Below are positions 47,606 through 61,337 of a stretch of DNA of 64,000 nucleotides, in pieces. Position 1 is the first letter of the stretch. Every line of letters begins with the position of its first letter. The position numbers and the translations under genes are program-made. Source of the DNA: Sycon ciliatum. Its lineage: Eukaryota; Porifera; Calcarea; Leucosolenida; Sycettidae. The notes under the pieces were generated by a model, which saw nothing but the letters and a program-made list of their open reading frames with translations, was not told the origin of the DNA and made no database searches. Location: NCBI RefSeq assembly GCF_964019385.1, contig NC_088643.1, positions 12,045,003 through 12,109,002 of the forward strand, given 5' to 3'.

Positions 47606-50600
47606 AAAGGTCAAGTCGGCAGTGCATGTGCGTGTGTGCACCCTCACTGCTGTTGCTAGTCTCCTCACAGTCCACCCTTGACCGTCCCATCCTCCAGTTT
47701 CAATGCTAGTATTGTCACTACTCTACATGTACGTGTATTGTAGCATACCCACCATCAATGCTAGTCACATGGCAAATTCCACTTAGGTACCGTGACTACT
47801 TCAGGCATGCCTTTGATATTATTGTTTTTATTCACATAGCTATGGGTTTTTTTGTGGCAAATTCACTAGTGCCCTAGCTCGGCCCAATCTGTGTTCTATC
47901 ATGGGTGGTTAAATAACGACATCGCATTGTTCAATCTTCCAGTCCTATCAGTGACAACTCTCATATCCAATGTGCATTGTTTCCGACGGCCATCACCAAG
48001 AAGTTATGTTCTCTTTCTCACCTAGGGCCGTTCACAATTTGTTTTCCATTTCAATTTCCGCCCTTTCCACCATCCTGGAAGCATGGAGAGGGACAGTACC
48101 GGTATTATGAATATTTTTAAGTTACAAGCAGGGCATTGGCTATGTCATCACTCATCAGTACTACTTTCCAGCTGTACTGCTATGACATCACTACTACTTT
48201 CCAGCTGTCCTGCTATGACATCACTACTACTTGCTCCCAAGTCACTCTGTTTTCTGTACCCGACTACCGGTACTTAATTGTGTCACTATTCAAGGTACTT
48301 TATACTTGAAGTACTACGCTTACTTCATACAAAGTTTTGCAGTATGAAGCCTGAAATCACATGCAGTCTAGGCGTGCCTGTACGATACCGGCATGCTGAC
48401 ACTGCAACTTGCTGTTGGCACCACCCCCCCCCCCCCCTTGAACACTGTATGCCACTGCGCTCGTGGCAAATCCAAACTACACTAGTATCTGCTCATCCAA
48501 ATCCAGAGGGCTCAGATACCCCCCCCCCCCCCCCCCCAAACGCACGTTACCATACTCTTGTGACTGCCCATGAGCACGGCCAGTGATCTCTGGGGGTATT
48601 TCCACAGAATCAGGGTCCGTGACTTTTGCCACCTCCATTTATCTACAATTCAATGTGCTGTCGTGGACTATGAAATCCGTTGAAGAGTCAAGCGGCCACT
48701 GGGCACTGGCCTTGCAGTCGTGAGCACTGCTGGTCCATTTTTACAGTGTGCACATAATCTATAGTGTGTGTACGTGCAAACAGAAGTAAGGGTGCTGGTC
48801 CCGGTCATCCCATCTGATTTCAATGTTCACAACAATACATTGTAGATCTTAACCATGGTAAATTTGATCATTACAACATTGCAGACTGCAGTGCATATTA
48901 CTGATGGTAACTGTTGCAACTTACACTTAGTGACTGCATGCTTGTGGCACACGACAGTCACAAGCAACACGAGGAGTAATTATGGTTGGTAGTTATCATT
49001 ACGAAGGTAAACAAGAGAATGGCCCGAGCATGCCCAGAGCAACCAGGTAAGGGCCAGCAGCCATGATGAGAGAATACCGTAGACATGCGCGAATGGAGAT
49101 AATGTCGTACGAAGAAGCAGCGAGAGAGAAGAATGCAGCGACGGCATGTAAATGCAGTCTATAACAGTAACATAATGCAAAATACTGGCAGAGGTAGGAT
49201 CCCGGTCATGAGCTTGGGATGAATGGGCACACTCTAGTTTGGCATGTTGTCCCGCTGAGTATGTATATACACACATAACAAACACACACACACGTGCATG
49301 CACATCCATGCCCCCCCCCCCCACACACATACATACACAAACACACGCACACAAACACGTGTGCATGTGCGCACGCACGTACACACAAACACATTGAACC
49401 TGGGACACATTGCCATGTTCAGGCAGGATAGGTCCTGTGGTCTACTGAAAAGCCGGCCACAATTGGAAACGTGGAAGGGCTGAAGTCTGTGTGCTCGGGT
49501 CGAGCCATGGCTACATTCATGATGATTTTATGACTTGGCATGATAGCACACAACGGGTATTTCTTGCTTGTCACATGAATGTTAGCAGTGCTGCTAGATT
49601 TCAATACTGGAGTAAAATATGATGTGTATCTCAAGGGTAACAGCATGCACTTTTGTATGTACAGGGTATGGCTGACACTGCAATGGCAATATACATTGCA
49701 GTATAAACATTTGTAGAGTAGAGTTTTGCAGGTTTAACTGACATAGCGGTAACTATTCTGTACAGTGACTAGTGTAAAAACAGTAGGTGAGAGTAGACAT
49801 GAACACATTCAGTAAAACTGATACCACAGTAGACTGGACTAGACAGTACATGTAGTTCAGTTGATCATTATATCTACATAGTAACACAACACTGTGTGTG
49901 TCATAGACAATCTGTATACATCATGTCTATACAAGTGATGTCACAGTGTTGTGATCAATGACAGGTAGTGTGCTGTTGGAGTATCTCTTACTGCAGTAGC
50001 TGCTTGAAATGATCCCTGTCCAGTGCTGGTCACTTTCACCAATCTCAACTGCTAAACACTATCCAGTAGAGATCTTCAGAAGCTCACCTAGCCCTGTAGA
50101 ATGTACAACGGCGAGAGTGCACATACACATGCACACACACCACACACACACACACGCACACACACGCACACACCCAAACACACGCCACCACACCCACACA
50201 CATCCCAAACAACACACACAGGAAGAATCAACCATTTACTTGAAGCTCTGGATATAGAATTCGTCTTATGGATTGCATGTGTTGATGATATAATTAAGAA
50301 TGAAGTCATTGTTATAATAATCATTTCTCATAATGACATCATGACTGGAATCTACAGGCAGTGATACACATTCTGAATAACATCAAGCTGTAAAACAGGT
50401 GACCGTCTAGCAGGATACGTTGCACACATACTACAGAAGCGACATTCCCTGCTAGGGATTTCCTGACACATTGTACCATTTGTTTTCCCCACGTACACCC
50501 CCCCCCCCCCCCACATACCCACCTCTTGTCCACACTCACCCACATCCACACCCCTTGTCCCTCGAAAACACACACACCCCTTGTCCCTCATAAACACCCC

Positions 50601-50873
50601 CCTCCCCACACACACACACATACATGCCCCTTGTCCCTCACAAACACACACACACACACACACACACACCTTGTGACGCTTGTCCACGCACACACACACC
50701 TTGTGACGCTTGTCCACGCACACGCCCCTTGTCCCTCACAAACACACTCACAACCCCACAAGTATACACAGAAGCAAGCACACCCGCCTCCACGCACACA
50801 CACGTACTAAGTCTTGTTGCTCACTGCCAAAACTGGTCACGTGAGTCTCCCCGGGAGAAGGGAGAGAGACTCA

Positions 50874-51414
50874 GGCTGCGTTTACACGACAACGCACGGC
50901 CAGTTTTCCGTTTTCAGTCCCGCATTTCTTCTTTCGTTTTCGTGCGTTTACATGATCAAAGCTGATCCGAGGTGGTCTCCGTTTGTATCGTTTTCGAGCG
51001 TCTACACGAGCAAAGGATCCGCAAAAGTTCGTCATGTGCCAAGTGTTGTCGTGGAAGCACCAATCACACTCAAGGAATAGTTGAAAACAGGCCACAAAAC
51101 AACACTCGTCACATGACGAAAATTGTAAAAACAATTTTTTGGATTGCCGGATATCCGGATCCGTGTGAACAGCCGAAAACGAAACAAGCGTGACGGAAAA
51201 CGAGGCCAGCATACTGTTTCGACTGTTTACACACTCAAATTTATCCGGCAGAACATTTCCGTTTTCAAATTCTTCCACCTTGGCCAGCGTTTTGGTTTTC
51301 TTCCGTTTTGGTGTACAACTTTTACATTTTGCTTTTCGTACCGTGTAAATGAACCATGCATCCGAAAGGATTTTGTTGCGTTTTCACCCCCAGCGTTGTC
51401 GTGTACACGCAGCC
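50874..51414. mobile_element. 541-bp MITE with TCA duplication
   Basis: Ends GGCTGCGTTTACACGACAAC and GTTGTCGTGTACACGCAGCC (one mismatch), flanked by TCA. The other block is empty (GAGACTCAAAAGGAATC, about 19906). The interior has degenerate repeats of GTTTTCGTGCGTTTACA. Confidence 0.88.
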
Positions 51415-52439
51415 TCAAAAGGAATCTTGGAAAGAGGAATCAATTGGCTATTTGAACTGCTCAATGGCAGACACCCCCTGAAACCCCCAAAACTCTGGGT
51501 GCACTTGGAAAATGCCTCATTTCTCGTTGGCGGACGTAGGAAAGAAGCGCGAAATGTAGTTCTTTTTTGTCTTACTTTTGCATGACGTAACATTTGCTGC
51601 TCGCAAATGCGAGATATTAGGAGCATGCGCTCCGGCTGCGGCACTCTTTTTCTTCTTGCTTTGCAAGTGTAGTGCCCATGCCCGCCCGCCCTAGTGAATG
51701 GTTATCTTGTTGAGTCGTTTGGATATTTCCGGTGTGCTCAGATTGCAGACGGCAATAATCTTGATGATCTAGTTGAGTTGCTTTAAGCTGTTTATTATTG
51801 TCGCCGTTACTCGGTTGACAATATATTTGCTTGCTGTTGCTGCTGTCCCCGCAGAGGCTGTTTGTTGTTGCTGTGTGCGTGTGTATGTGTGTGTGTATGT
51901 GAGTGAGGTGTGTTAGGGGTGGGAGCATGTATGGTGTGGCTGCACACAGGAGTGAGAAAGAGAGTAAAAAAGAATGATCCCACTTATGGGCTCACCACAC
52001 CTCAGTAAGTGGGTGAGGCCAAGGCGCAGAAAAAGGATTGATGGCATCAGGGTATCCGTCCCGGGATCCAACACACACACACACACACACAGACTCCGGG
52101 TCGCTAATCCTCATACTTCGAAGTATATACAAACAAGCAGTTCATGTGTTTCTCATTGAGCGAGACGAAGACGAGAAGAGGCATGAGGGTTTGTGACGGG
52201 ATAAGTGACTTTGCCTTTTGAATCGACTCTGGCAATTGCGACATTTTATTGGAACTTGTCTGTTTAGCTGGTCACAGGTTGACACAGTGCAAGACCAATT
52301 TGAGTGGCAGCAGGCTATGTTGAATGAATACGACCAGCTTACAAACTGGCCAGGGAGATAGGCAGTGAAGTGAGCAAGCGCGTATTCGCTCGACAAAAAA
52401 GATATCGCCAACACCAGTGCCCATACATGCAGCCACACA

Positions 52440-52500
<61 letters not shown>

Positions 52501-52953
52501 GGGTGTAAGTGCTCTCAAGCACATACACACACTGAAAGACTCCCGCCTGTTCTATCAACCCATCGTTACAATGTCACATTGGACCCAGAATGGGTCATAC
52601 AGAGGGACAGTAGGAATATACTGTGTGGGATCCTACAGAAAATCAAAGGTCTTGTGTGAGCACCCCCCCCCCCCCCCCCCCCCCCCTCCGCCTCCGCCTC
52701 CTGCCATGGACTCATCGGTAGTTCACGTAATACTGAGCACTACCATACAAGTACAGCCCCCCATGCACATACACACATACACACACATACACACACATAC
52801 AACCCCCATCCCCCCCCCCCCCACCCACACATACGCACCCCCCCCCCCCCACACACACAGACATATCCGCACCCCCCCCCCCCCCCCTGCTGGTCCTGCG
52901 ATGGACTCTCGGCAGTTCACTCGAAGGGCCCGTAGGACAGTCAGGTAATTCAC

Positions 52954-53126
52954 CTGCTGATGGTGCTGCATGGCGGTCGTCGCTGCACCGCGCTCCCAGT
53001 AGGGTCCGGCCTGCTGGCGGTGAGCGGCAATACGGATCCAAGTAGAGCGAGGAGAGGCTGGGTGGCATTGTCGACGGCAGTGGATGCGGCACGTTGAACT
53101 TCCAACCGAAAATCAAAGTCCACGAA
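52954..53126 (-). other. Exon-like helical frame, frame-shifted counterpart
   Basis: Counterpart of 21078-21248. FVDFDFRLEVQRAAST is kept, but two extra bases (GGTGCAGCGACG for GGTAGTGACG) shift the end. Confidence 0.2.
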
Positions 53127-53965
53127 CTCACCTCTCTAGATCTCTGGATACAGATTACGATCGTCAGGCTCGCGCCTGCTGTTGCAGTGTTGGTGCTGCG
53201 TGGCGGCCATCGCTGCGTTCCCAGTAGGCGGGCGGCGGAGCCAGGTAGAGTGAGGAGCTCCGGAGAGGCTGAATGCCGGTAGGTGACGACGACATTGTTT
53301 CAAGGTACAAACAAGGGTCGCTGAGATCGGAATTTGAAGCGTGGAGGTACTTCAGGAAACTTGATGCTGGCGCAAGCTAAAAGTCCACAGTCGACGGTCC
53401 ACTGTAGACGACGACATTGTTTCAGGCACCAACAAGCGTTATTGAAGTCTGAATTTGAAGCGTAGAGATACGAGAATGCAAGCTTGAAAGTCTAAACAGA
53501 AGGAATTTGTTTAGGAACAGATGTTCTGCAAGTTGCACGCTCGAAAGTCAAAACAGCAATGACATGCAAGAGACATTGTACAGGATCTTGAAGGGCGCGT
53601 GCCCACGTGATTCGCGCATGCGCGCAGGTCGGGCCAGCTCGCTGGGCTGGCTGCTAATTCGCGATAGCATGCTAATGCTCATATGTTGCAGTGTAACACA
53701 AGATCAAGAATGGGAAGTAAAAATAGGCAGTTCGAAAATAAGTCGTGATGATGTTACAGATGATTAAAAGTTTGGTTCGCACACCTCCCCTCCAACTCCC
53801 CCCCCCCCCCCCAAAACCCACACACCTACCCCCCACCCCCAACACACACATCCCACCTCCCCCCCCCCCCCCCACACACACACATCCCCCTAGCAAGGCA
53901 CTAATACACCAGTTTATCACACAGCACTCGAAATCTGTCATGTGAGTCGATCTTGACACTCCAAC

Positions 53966-54382
53966 TTACTGTGGTATGCGATGTCTGAGTACTACCAGCA
54001 TAGTACAGTGTTGGTTGTGTTCACTTAGGTGTTCACCAGTTTGACGATGTTTGCCACACAGGTAAGCCATGCCACAACGAGGACATGGCTCGATGTTGTC
54101 CAGGTCATAGCAGACAAAACATGCCGCTACACGTGGACACCATTCCTGTAGTGCAATGTGGTGATCAATGCTCACACGGCCTCTCTTGGATTGACGATGC
54201 AGGGCAGCAATGAGAGAGTTATGTAGTAGAGTATCGTCTCCAGCTTGTGGTGGTAAGTACACAATTCCAGACACTGAGAGACCAGTTGCACAATTGCTTG
54301 GCAGGTAAGCACTGAGATCATTAACCAATGACTTCAACGCTGGGAAGAGTTTGGAACTAACATCAGTCGCGAAGACAGTATT
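53966..54382 (-). CDS. NLR copy 3, exon 3: MYND-like zinc finger
   Basis: 417 bases, acceptor TTGTAG, phase 0, TAA stop. The finger reads CFVC, CPRCGMAYLC and the His/His/Cys tail, with IEP before CPRC where the others have ITA. All ligands are kept. The stop again overlaps GTAAGT. Confidence 0.85.
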   Translation of the reverse strand, partial: NTVFATDVSSKLFPALKSLVNDLSAYLPSNCATGLSVSGIVYLPPQAGDDTLLHNSLIAALHRQSKRGRVSIDHHIALQEWCPRVAACFVCYDLDNIEPCPRCGMAYLCGKHRQTGEHLSEHNQHCTMLVVLRHRIPQ

Positions 54383-54707
54383 CTACAACAAAGCACACAA
54401 CAAAGAACAGTGTAGAAAAGAAAGTAACTGAGGCCAGTACACTCAAAACAGAGAACATCATGCACAATAATAACAAATCAGACTGATATAGCGGAAAGCT
54501 ACACATTCCATTTCACTAGTTGACAATGTTCAAAATTATCACATTCCCCTCTGTGTTCTTCAAGAAATCAACCTTAGAGAGACAGACACTATACAGTAGA
54601 TAATTACTGAGTACACTGGTTTGCAATACAATGTTCCATTCAGAGTGGAATGTGGATGAAAAACAGTTATGGTATCCTGAATTGTGTACACTGCACTACC
54701 AGCTTAC

Positions 54708-57226
54708 CTCAATGCTGAGCAGTGTTCTAGCTGTCAGAATACAAGACTGCATCACTTCCAGATCAGGTATCTTGTTCTGGCTACAGTTGTTAATCAGTGC
54801 TGTTGTGTGATCTGCTGGATTTGAGCCATTACACCATCTCCTGACATAGTCCATCACAATGTTGAAGGGATGCTGTGCTGGTAGAGTGAGACCAGTTGGA
54901 GTTGTGTGTGTCCTTCCATTTACTACCAAGGAACTGTGCCGGTAGCTGTACACATCATTCCAGTACATTGCCAGTAGTGTGGACACTGTGTCATTATCCA
55001 TGGAGTACAGGTAGCGTTGTATCCGATTAGCAGACACAGTGGTATAGTCGCCATGGACATTGACCTCGCGACTGATAGCAGTTGGTACGTGTTTCCACTT
55101 GCACAGTGGTATACCCAGTGTTGTAATCAATGATGGTGAAATAATCCACTCACTGCTACAAGAACTTGACATAACCTTGCCCAGGATCACAGCGATGCAT
55201 TGTAGCAGAAAACCGTACATTCCAGTACATGAAGGGACTGCACCATCCTGTGATAGGAAGCGTGATGACATCACTCTCCCAGCAAGGTCTTCTACCACCT
55301 GTACATTGGGCATATCCTTGTTTAGCAGAGTGGAACAATACAGTTGAATGAGTTTCAAGGCACATTCAGTGACACCTGTTGCAAGACCCATTCTCAGTGT
55401 TGTTGTAACACGCTGGTACACCACCTGAAGACGGGATAGTGTTTCCTGGCTGGGCTCAAGCTGTCCTTCCCTGAAGTCGATGTCCAGAGACATGAATACC
55501 CTGCATGACTCCAGAGAAAGTTGCATCAAAGGTAGCTGCAACTGTGAATCCACTCTTGTCGGATCTTGTTCAGATTTCTCCAGGAGCATTTGGGTTCTGG
55601 AATCCGAACTCTCAAAAGTGACATCAGAATCTGCAATGCTTAGACGGGAAATATAAAACTGGACCGAGGTGCAAATGCTGTCAGCTTGTGCAGATAGCGG
55701 TGCTTTATCCAATCTTTGTATCCTGTTCAAAAACTCTCCATCAAATGCTGCTCTCCCAAACAAGGCAAGTAGGATACCCGGCCACTTTGTTAATCCAGAG
55801 AAAGGAAGCAAGTCATCTCCAGACAAAACATCAACAACAGACAACGACATCTGTATATTCACTTTTTCCTGAAGCAATTGGTAACTCCAAAACACTGCTT
55901 TGTCTGCACCACAACCTCTACAGTCATCAGCTTCCTTTACAAAGCCTAGGAAATGCTTGCAAATTCGCCGTTGGTACATGCATTGCTTGTCTTCAGGGCA
56001 TTGGTAACGGCCAAACTCGGCGATGAATGGCTGCAAAGAGTAGCGATCCAAATACGAATTGTAATCCAGGAAACAAATCTTGATCAACGGATCAAAACGT
56101 ACAAGATGAACCACATTGGCCTTAGTGTCAGCCAATCCTACCATCACACAAGCACATTTGGATGAGAATGAGGAGTGCAGTTGAGCTAGAGCATGGAATG
56201 ATTCCTTGTCATCATGTTGTAATGTGTTGTATGCTAATTCCAACAGCTTCAGGATTCGATGATTTGGTTTCAGACCATCATTGTTGAACACATCGAGACC
56301 AAGATCTTGGAATAACGACAGCAACATGGTTGGAGTTAATCGACCACCTAGTAGGAGGCCAGCTGTAATGCGTACAGCAAGTGGAACATTTCCACAATGA
56401 TCCACTAACCTCTGTGCATCTTCAATGCTCACACTACCTTCAACACATAGACCATGGAGAAGACCAACAGCACAAACCTTTGTCAGACCATCAAGACGGT
56501 GTTGTTGTAGTTTAAACTGGGCAGCGTGTAGGTCAAAGTAAACACGACTTGTCAGTAGGACATGGACATGGGGTTGTAGTCGAAGTAGTCGTTTGATGAC
56601 ATCTTGTAGTTGGAAATCTTTATCAGCACCCGCCTGCATAGCATCCTCGGCATTATCCAGAATACATAACATGTGGTGTTTGCCACCATCATCATCCATG
56701 CCATCAGTTGATTTCGTTGCTTTGCCAGTAGTTTCAGATGAAGCTGGGTTTGTTTCGAGTCGGTTTTGAATCATTGCCTGGACAGCGTCAACACCAGCTA
56801 CACCGCGTAAGTCAAAGAACTCCACGCGACAACCAGCATTGCGACATACATGTCCCACAGCAATGGCTACGGACGTCTTACCAAAACCAGCTGGTGCCAC
56901 AAGACTCTGCACACGTGTAGATGATGACTTGGACTTTGTTGTGAGAATGTTGTGACTGATCTCTGTAACAATGTGATCCCTGCCAGTGAAGTGTTCGTCC
57001 TGGTCTGGTAGAGATGACTGGCTTGAAGTTCCTGATCTAGCTGAATCCTGTGTTGTATTGCATGTCATACCCGTTCTTGTTACATTGGCGGTTGTTTCAG
57101 CTGATGTTGGTTGTTTGAAGATTGGTTCACATCTGTTGGAGGTCCGTTGCTGGTCTGCCTCACCATCTCCCTCTGTGTGCTGCAATGGCTGTGTTTCCGG
57201 TTTGCCAACTGTTGCCATGGTGATAC
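54708..57226 (-). CDS. NLR copy 3, exon 2: NB-ARC ATPase with winged-helix and helical region
   Basis: 2519 bases, 12 fewer than the other copies because four codons are missing from the Ser/Thr linker (TGMTCNTTQDSA). Acceptor TTGCTAG/GT and donor GAG/GTAAGC keep phases 1 and 0. P-loop APAGFGKT, CILDNAED, LLTSR and GNVPLAV are intact. Differences from the other copies lie in the linker, in VGLADTKANVVHL, and in the C-terminal helical part (REVNVHGDYTTVSANRIQRY). No stop or frameshift. Confidence 0.92.
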
Positions 57227-57599
57227 CTAGCAAGATAACAGAAAGCATGAGTTAAACCTATTGTCAGTTTTGAAACTCATTCAAAAGGGATGTTTGACCT
57301 ACTTCCTCCATTAAGCAAAACTTTGTTGCATTTTACAGTTTCGTGAAAAGCATTCTATGGCTACAACCACATTTCGCAGAGGTGAAAACAAAGCAGCATA
57401 TGAGAGATGGTCGTCTATAGATGACACACAGTTTGTTTCGAAGGGTCTAGCTTCACTCTTCATCTGAATCCGATGGCAAGTCATTCCCTGCATTGAGTCT
57501 GCAGTCAGCGCTGGATACGGAAGTCAGCGAAGAAGCACTGCTTCTTCGCTGACTTCCGTCTCCAGCGCTGACAGCTTTTGCTCTGCAAATTTGGAAAGT

Positions 57600-58600
57600 T
57601 GATGAGAAAAAATACATGGTACTTCTTTGCTTGAATTGTCAGCTTGATGACGTGCACGGTGGCGCTGGTAGTTTTCTCTCCGCCGCTCTCCAGAATGCCA
57701 TGGGAGGTGCCATACTCCTGCCAGCACATATCAAAAGCCTGCAGAACGTCTGAGCTCCTTTCTGGTTTCCTTCGCCACGGGTGACGAGTCTTTCTTCAGG
57801 CAGTGGAAGAATGCCAAGTCGTCCATGTGGAGATCGGGACTTTTGCCGGCTGAACAACAACCTGAATGTCGAATCTATTCGTTTTCCCCCACGCTGCAAA
57901 CACACATGCATTGATTTTTGCTGTGTGCATGCACCATCGTGCAGGTACAGCAGTGGCTGGTCGGCTTCTGGGCACTTCTTCGAGCCATGCGGCTTTTCAA
58001 CCTTCCATTTCCCAGTCCCAAATTTTCCACATGGCTGGACGCACACCAGCATCACTGGTTGTGTATGTTGCATCCTCGTGAAACCACCACATTTTCTGTC
58101 GCATGCTTACGAATACACCAATTTTACTGACGACTTTCTGCCTGTACACGACTCGCATTGACTCACACTGTCTACACAAGTATGGCTTGGCTGACCACTA
58201 CAGGCACTAGCATAAAACTCCACTCATCAAGCTTACCATCGAAGTCATACTCGGGGACCGAGCACAAACCGCGAGCGTCATCATTTTGGACATGCGTGAT
58301 TTTATGGAAGACGAGCGGCGGACCACGAACACAATATTCTCCTTTGTCGTTCGGGAATACTCTGCAGGCCTGGCTGTCATGCATCGTGTAGAACCACTTC
58401 TCCACTCCATGCTTCACGTTTTTCAGGTCCGAGAATTTCATGGTCCGCTCGTTCAATTGGAAGAGGACAAATTTCATGCGCTTCATTTTGTGCTCGGTGG
58501 TCAATTTTGGCTTGATCACGGTATCGTTGCCGCCTCCGCATCTGAAGTGCCTTGCACCATGTCCAAACAGTCACAGGGGAGACACTTACTCCCTCCTCCC
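57600..58600 (-). mobile_element. Fossil mariner-type transposon (copy in NLR-3 intron 1), best preserved
   Basis: The minus-strand frame 58519-58172 reads KPKLTTEHKMKRMKFVL, VEKWFYTMH (first catalytic region, family form DEKWFY) and EYDFDGKLDEWSFM. Further pieces correspond to the later catalytic regions. This is the longest open piece among the three copies and supports the family call. Confidence 0.75.
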
Positions 58601-58706
58601 CCTGCTTGCTAGTCGCTTGAACGACGATTGACCTCAGTTCCGATTGTTCAGGTCAATCAACGTTTGTGAGATTTCAGTGGTGAACTATTGACCGTCTCCT
58701 CGGCCA

Positions 58707-59231
58707 CACTGGGTGCGTTCGATTACTGCCATGAATCAATTCATGAATGGAATCTTGTCATTTGATTTCATGTCATGTAGCCCTGGAATCGGTTTGGAAT
58801 CCATTTACCCTAACATGGCGTGATGTGCCTGGGTGATGCACGAATTTTGATAGTGCTCACTTCCGTTAATCGTTTTTCTTTGTAATTTTCCATTCATTTT
58901 CTGCTTTAATTCATATTTGCTTTGTTTTCCTAGCTTACTATTGCCGTGGCTGGCTCAACGCCCTTGTCTCAGGGGATTCTGTCCCTGCATTAGCTATGCT
59001 TGTCACATGCTATGAGATTGTGTCTAATAATAATAATAATAAATGGTTTGCTCCCCACACCGGAGCTCGCGCTATTCCGCCGACTTTACAAACCATTTCT
59101 TACAAATCATCGCCGAAGTCGCAACCACTACTTCGTAGTAATAATAATGATAATAATAATAATGTGAATAGTCAAGGACGATTCATGAATGGATTCAACA
59201 TCGATTCGCGGGCATAATCAAACGCACTCAC
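58707..59231. mobile_element. Short MITE interrupted by a retroposon
   Basis: Counterpart of 9499-9691 and 26849-27034, split by the insert at 58828-59161. Confidence 0.6.
58828..59161 (+). mobile_element. Short retroposon with (AAT)n tail
   Basis: About 334 bp ending in (AAT)n, flanked by ATGTG on both sides (58823-58827, 59162-59166). Absent from the other two gene copies. Probably a 5'-truncated LINE end. Confidence 0.7.
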
Positions 59232-59304
59232 TCTTTCCGCTTGCGTGGCCAGTTGAGTTCCAACACTGGAGCGCCACCTGATACTTGCTCATGGTACCAC
59301 TTAA

Positions 59305-59812
59305 AGGGGAAGTTAAGGCAAAAATTAAAATTTCACCAGTTGTAGTCTTCGGGGTGCTAAGTCGAATGGTCTTGGTCCGAGAAAGCTGAGACGTTCCCTT
59401 CCTACTTGAATCCCAATCGAACTCGCGCACTTCCACCGAAACTGGGTGACTGCGCCCTACTAGATGGGGATTTGTATGCAAAATGTCACTAAAAGCGCCA
59501 TTTCGTTCTTATAAAAGCACGGATGACCGCGATTGGCCCATATGTTGTAGTCTTTTGGACGCTGAGTCGACTGGTTTTGGTCCGAAAAGGCTACGATGCA
59601 GCGTTCCTCCTTTATTCCCAATCGAACATGGTTGAACAAGCGGTCACGTGCTCCTGGGTGCCCAAATCACCTGGTCACCACGCCAGCAGGCGACAACTAA
59701 GTGTTACTTTCACACCAAGGTTCAACTCGAGTGACAGGACTGCACCCAAAAAAGGTCAAACAGGCTAGTAAGTTGTACCCTGCAGGCACGGTGACCAGGT
59801 GACTGGCGTACG
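59305..59812. mobile_element. TTAA foldback element, half, with inverted centre
   Basis: The left arm starts AGGGGAAGTTAAGGC after TTAA (59301-59304). The centre follows in opposite orientation to 33169 and 44331 (GGTGCCCAAATCACCTGGTC appears first). The right arm and about 640 bp of flanking intron (counterpart of 9760-10405) are deleted. Confidence 0.85.
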
Positions 59813-60280
59813 AGAGGGATACGTTCACGATCCCAAATAACGCCCCGGTTCCAGCTATTACAAACAAGAATCCCGGGCTTATCTCCTACTAGCGGTTGTG
59901 GTAGAACTCTATGACTAGTAACAAAGTCATGTTCCACTGATAGAGTATTTTCCACAATGGTGTTGATGACTATCTTGACTTACTGAGATCTTTTGGAGGT
60001 CATTGAATAATGGCTGATAACTCCGTGCTCAGTATTTCCAGGGAAATGTTCAAATTTATGACTGCCGCCAAAGTACCTTGCAATCTTCTCTCTCCAAGAA
60101 CTACTGTACTGAGTCTGTGTTGAACATTTTGTCTGGAAAGTGGTATTGTCTGGAATGCTGCACTATAGCTGCGGCCGGCGTAGCAATGAGACCAACTGAC
60201 TCCGACTAAAGCAATGTTTGCGATTTCGAAGTAAACTGCAGAACTTGAGAAAAACTACCCTCATCAGCAGCTACGATGCA

Positions 60281-61205
60281 AAGCAATAATAGGAACTTCA
60301 CTCGAAAAATCATATTCGAAAGTTTCGCATGAAACGCTATTTTTTGTGAACTGGGAAGGTTTCAGAAACGACCTGCGAAAGTTTGAAACATAAATTCCAA
60401 GGCAATCCAAAGGCAATGCCGCTAGGGGTTACCGGGTGTTAGCGGCCGTCGTGAGTTCCCTTCAGGAACGGACACGATAAATTACTTTTTACTTTACCTA
60501 AACCAAAGTTAAAGCTATGATTGAAGTTTGTAAAATGAACAACTGAGCAGTCACAGAAAGCAATTCAAGTATGAATGGGGACGGTGTGGTTTCCGTCCAG
60601 CACTGCACTATTTGGTGCATAGATGCGCGTGCGAACTGAAGTGCATGGAGGTACAGGATGTGCTCATGCATGCCGTGTGCATGCACGTGCTGCACGTCAT
60701 GCATGTCGGGTGTGCCTGCTTGCACAACTCACATGCTTTCACCGTCACAGCTTCTACAGTGAGTGCGCAATTCACTCGAATTTTACGTCCAACACCGGGA
60801 AATCGCTGTGGGCTGGCTTCTGTGATAATTTTCCTTCTACTGCGATACAGTGCGAGGCTAACTGTTCTAGAATCCTCTTGTTTTAGACTAATTCGAGGCT
60901 ACTGAACACGGAAATTGGGTGTACCTCCCGGGCCCGAGTATGAATCTGGTTGAGATCAGTACTTCGCTATGCCTCTGTGCAAACCACGGCTCCTCCCTTT
61001 TTGTTCAAGCATGGCATGTGTGGCATCAATGGAAAGGCGATGACCTCAGCTACCTAAAATAGCATTGACAAGGGAGTACTGGCCACGGGATCAGATAGAA
61101 GCGGGCGGGCTCGAAGTCAGGCCAAAGAGATCTCACGCGGGCCCCATTGTAAATGTACACGCAAGTTGTGACTGCAGTTTTCACCTGACCCAGGCTGGAA
61201 CTGAA
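60281..61205. other. Insert specific to NLR-3 intron
   Basis: About 0.9 kb between GATGCAAAGCAATAATA and CTAGCAATAATCTAGTG, absent from copy 1 (about 10885-10895). Short open frames only (60612-60905); no family recognised. Termini show no clear inverted repeat. Confidence 0.5.
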
Positions 61206-61337
61206 CTCCCTAGCAATAATCTAGTGACCCATGACAGTACTTCACGTCGGTGGCACCTGCATTTCTTGTAGATCTATACAGTGCTCATGTACTCAAGGTT
61301 TGGAGACTCCACTGTAGCCAATACTCGAATCCATACA

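Larger units (their letters stand above)
47606..53965. other. Gene-poor duplicated block, copy B
   Basis: Counterpart of 16482-22058, with two extra inserts (50874-51414 and about 51515-51970), a much shorter CA tract at 52071 and altered C-homopolymer lengths. No convincing gene. Confidence 0.5.
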
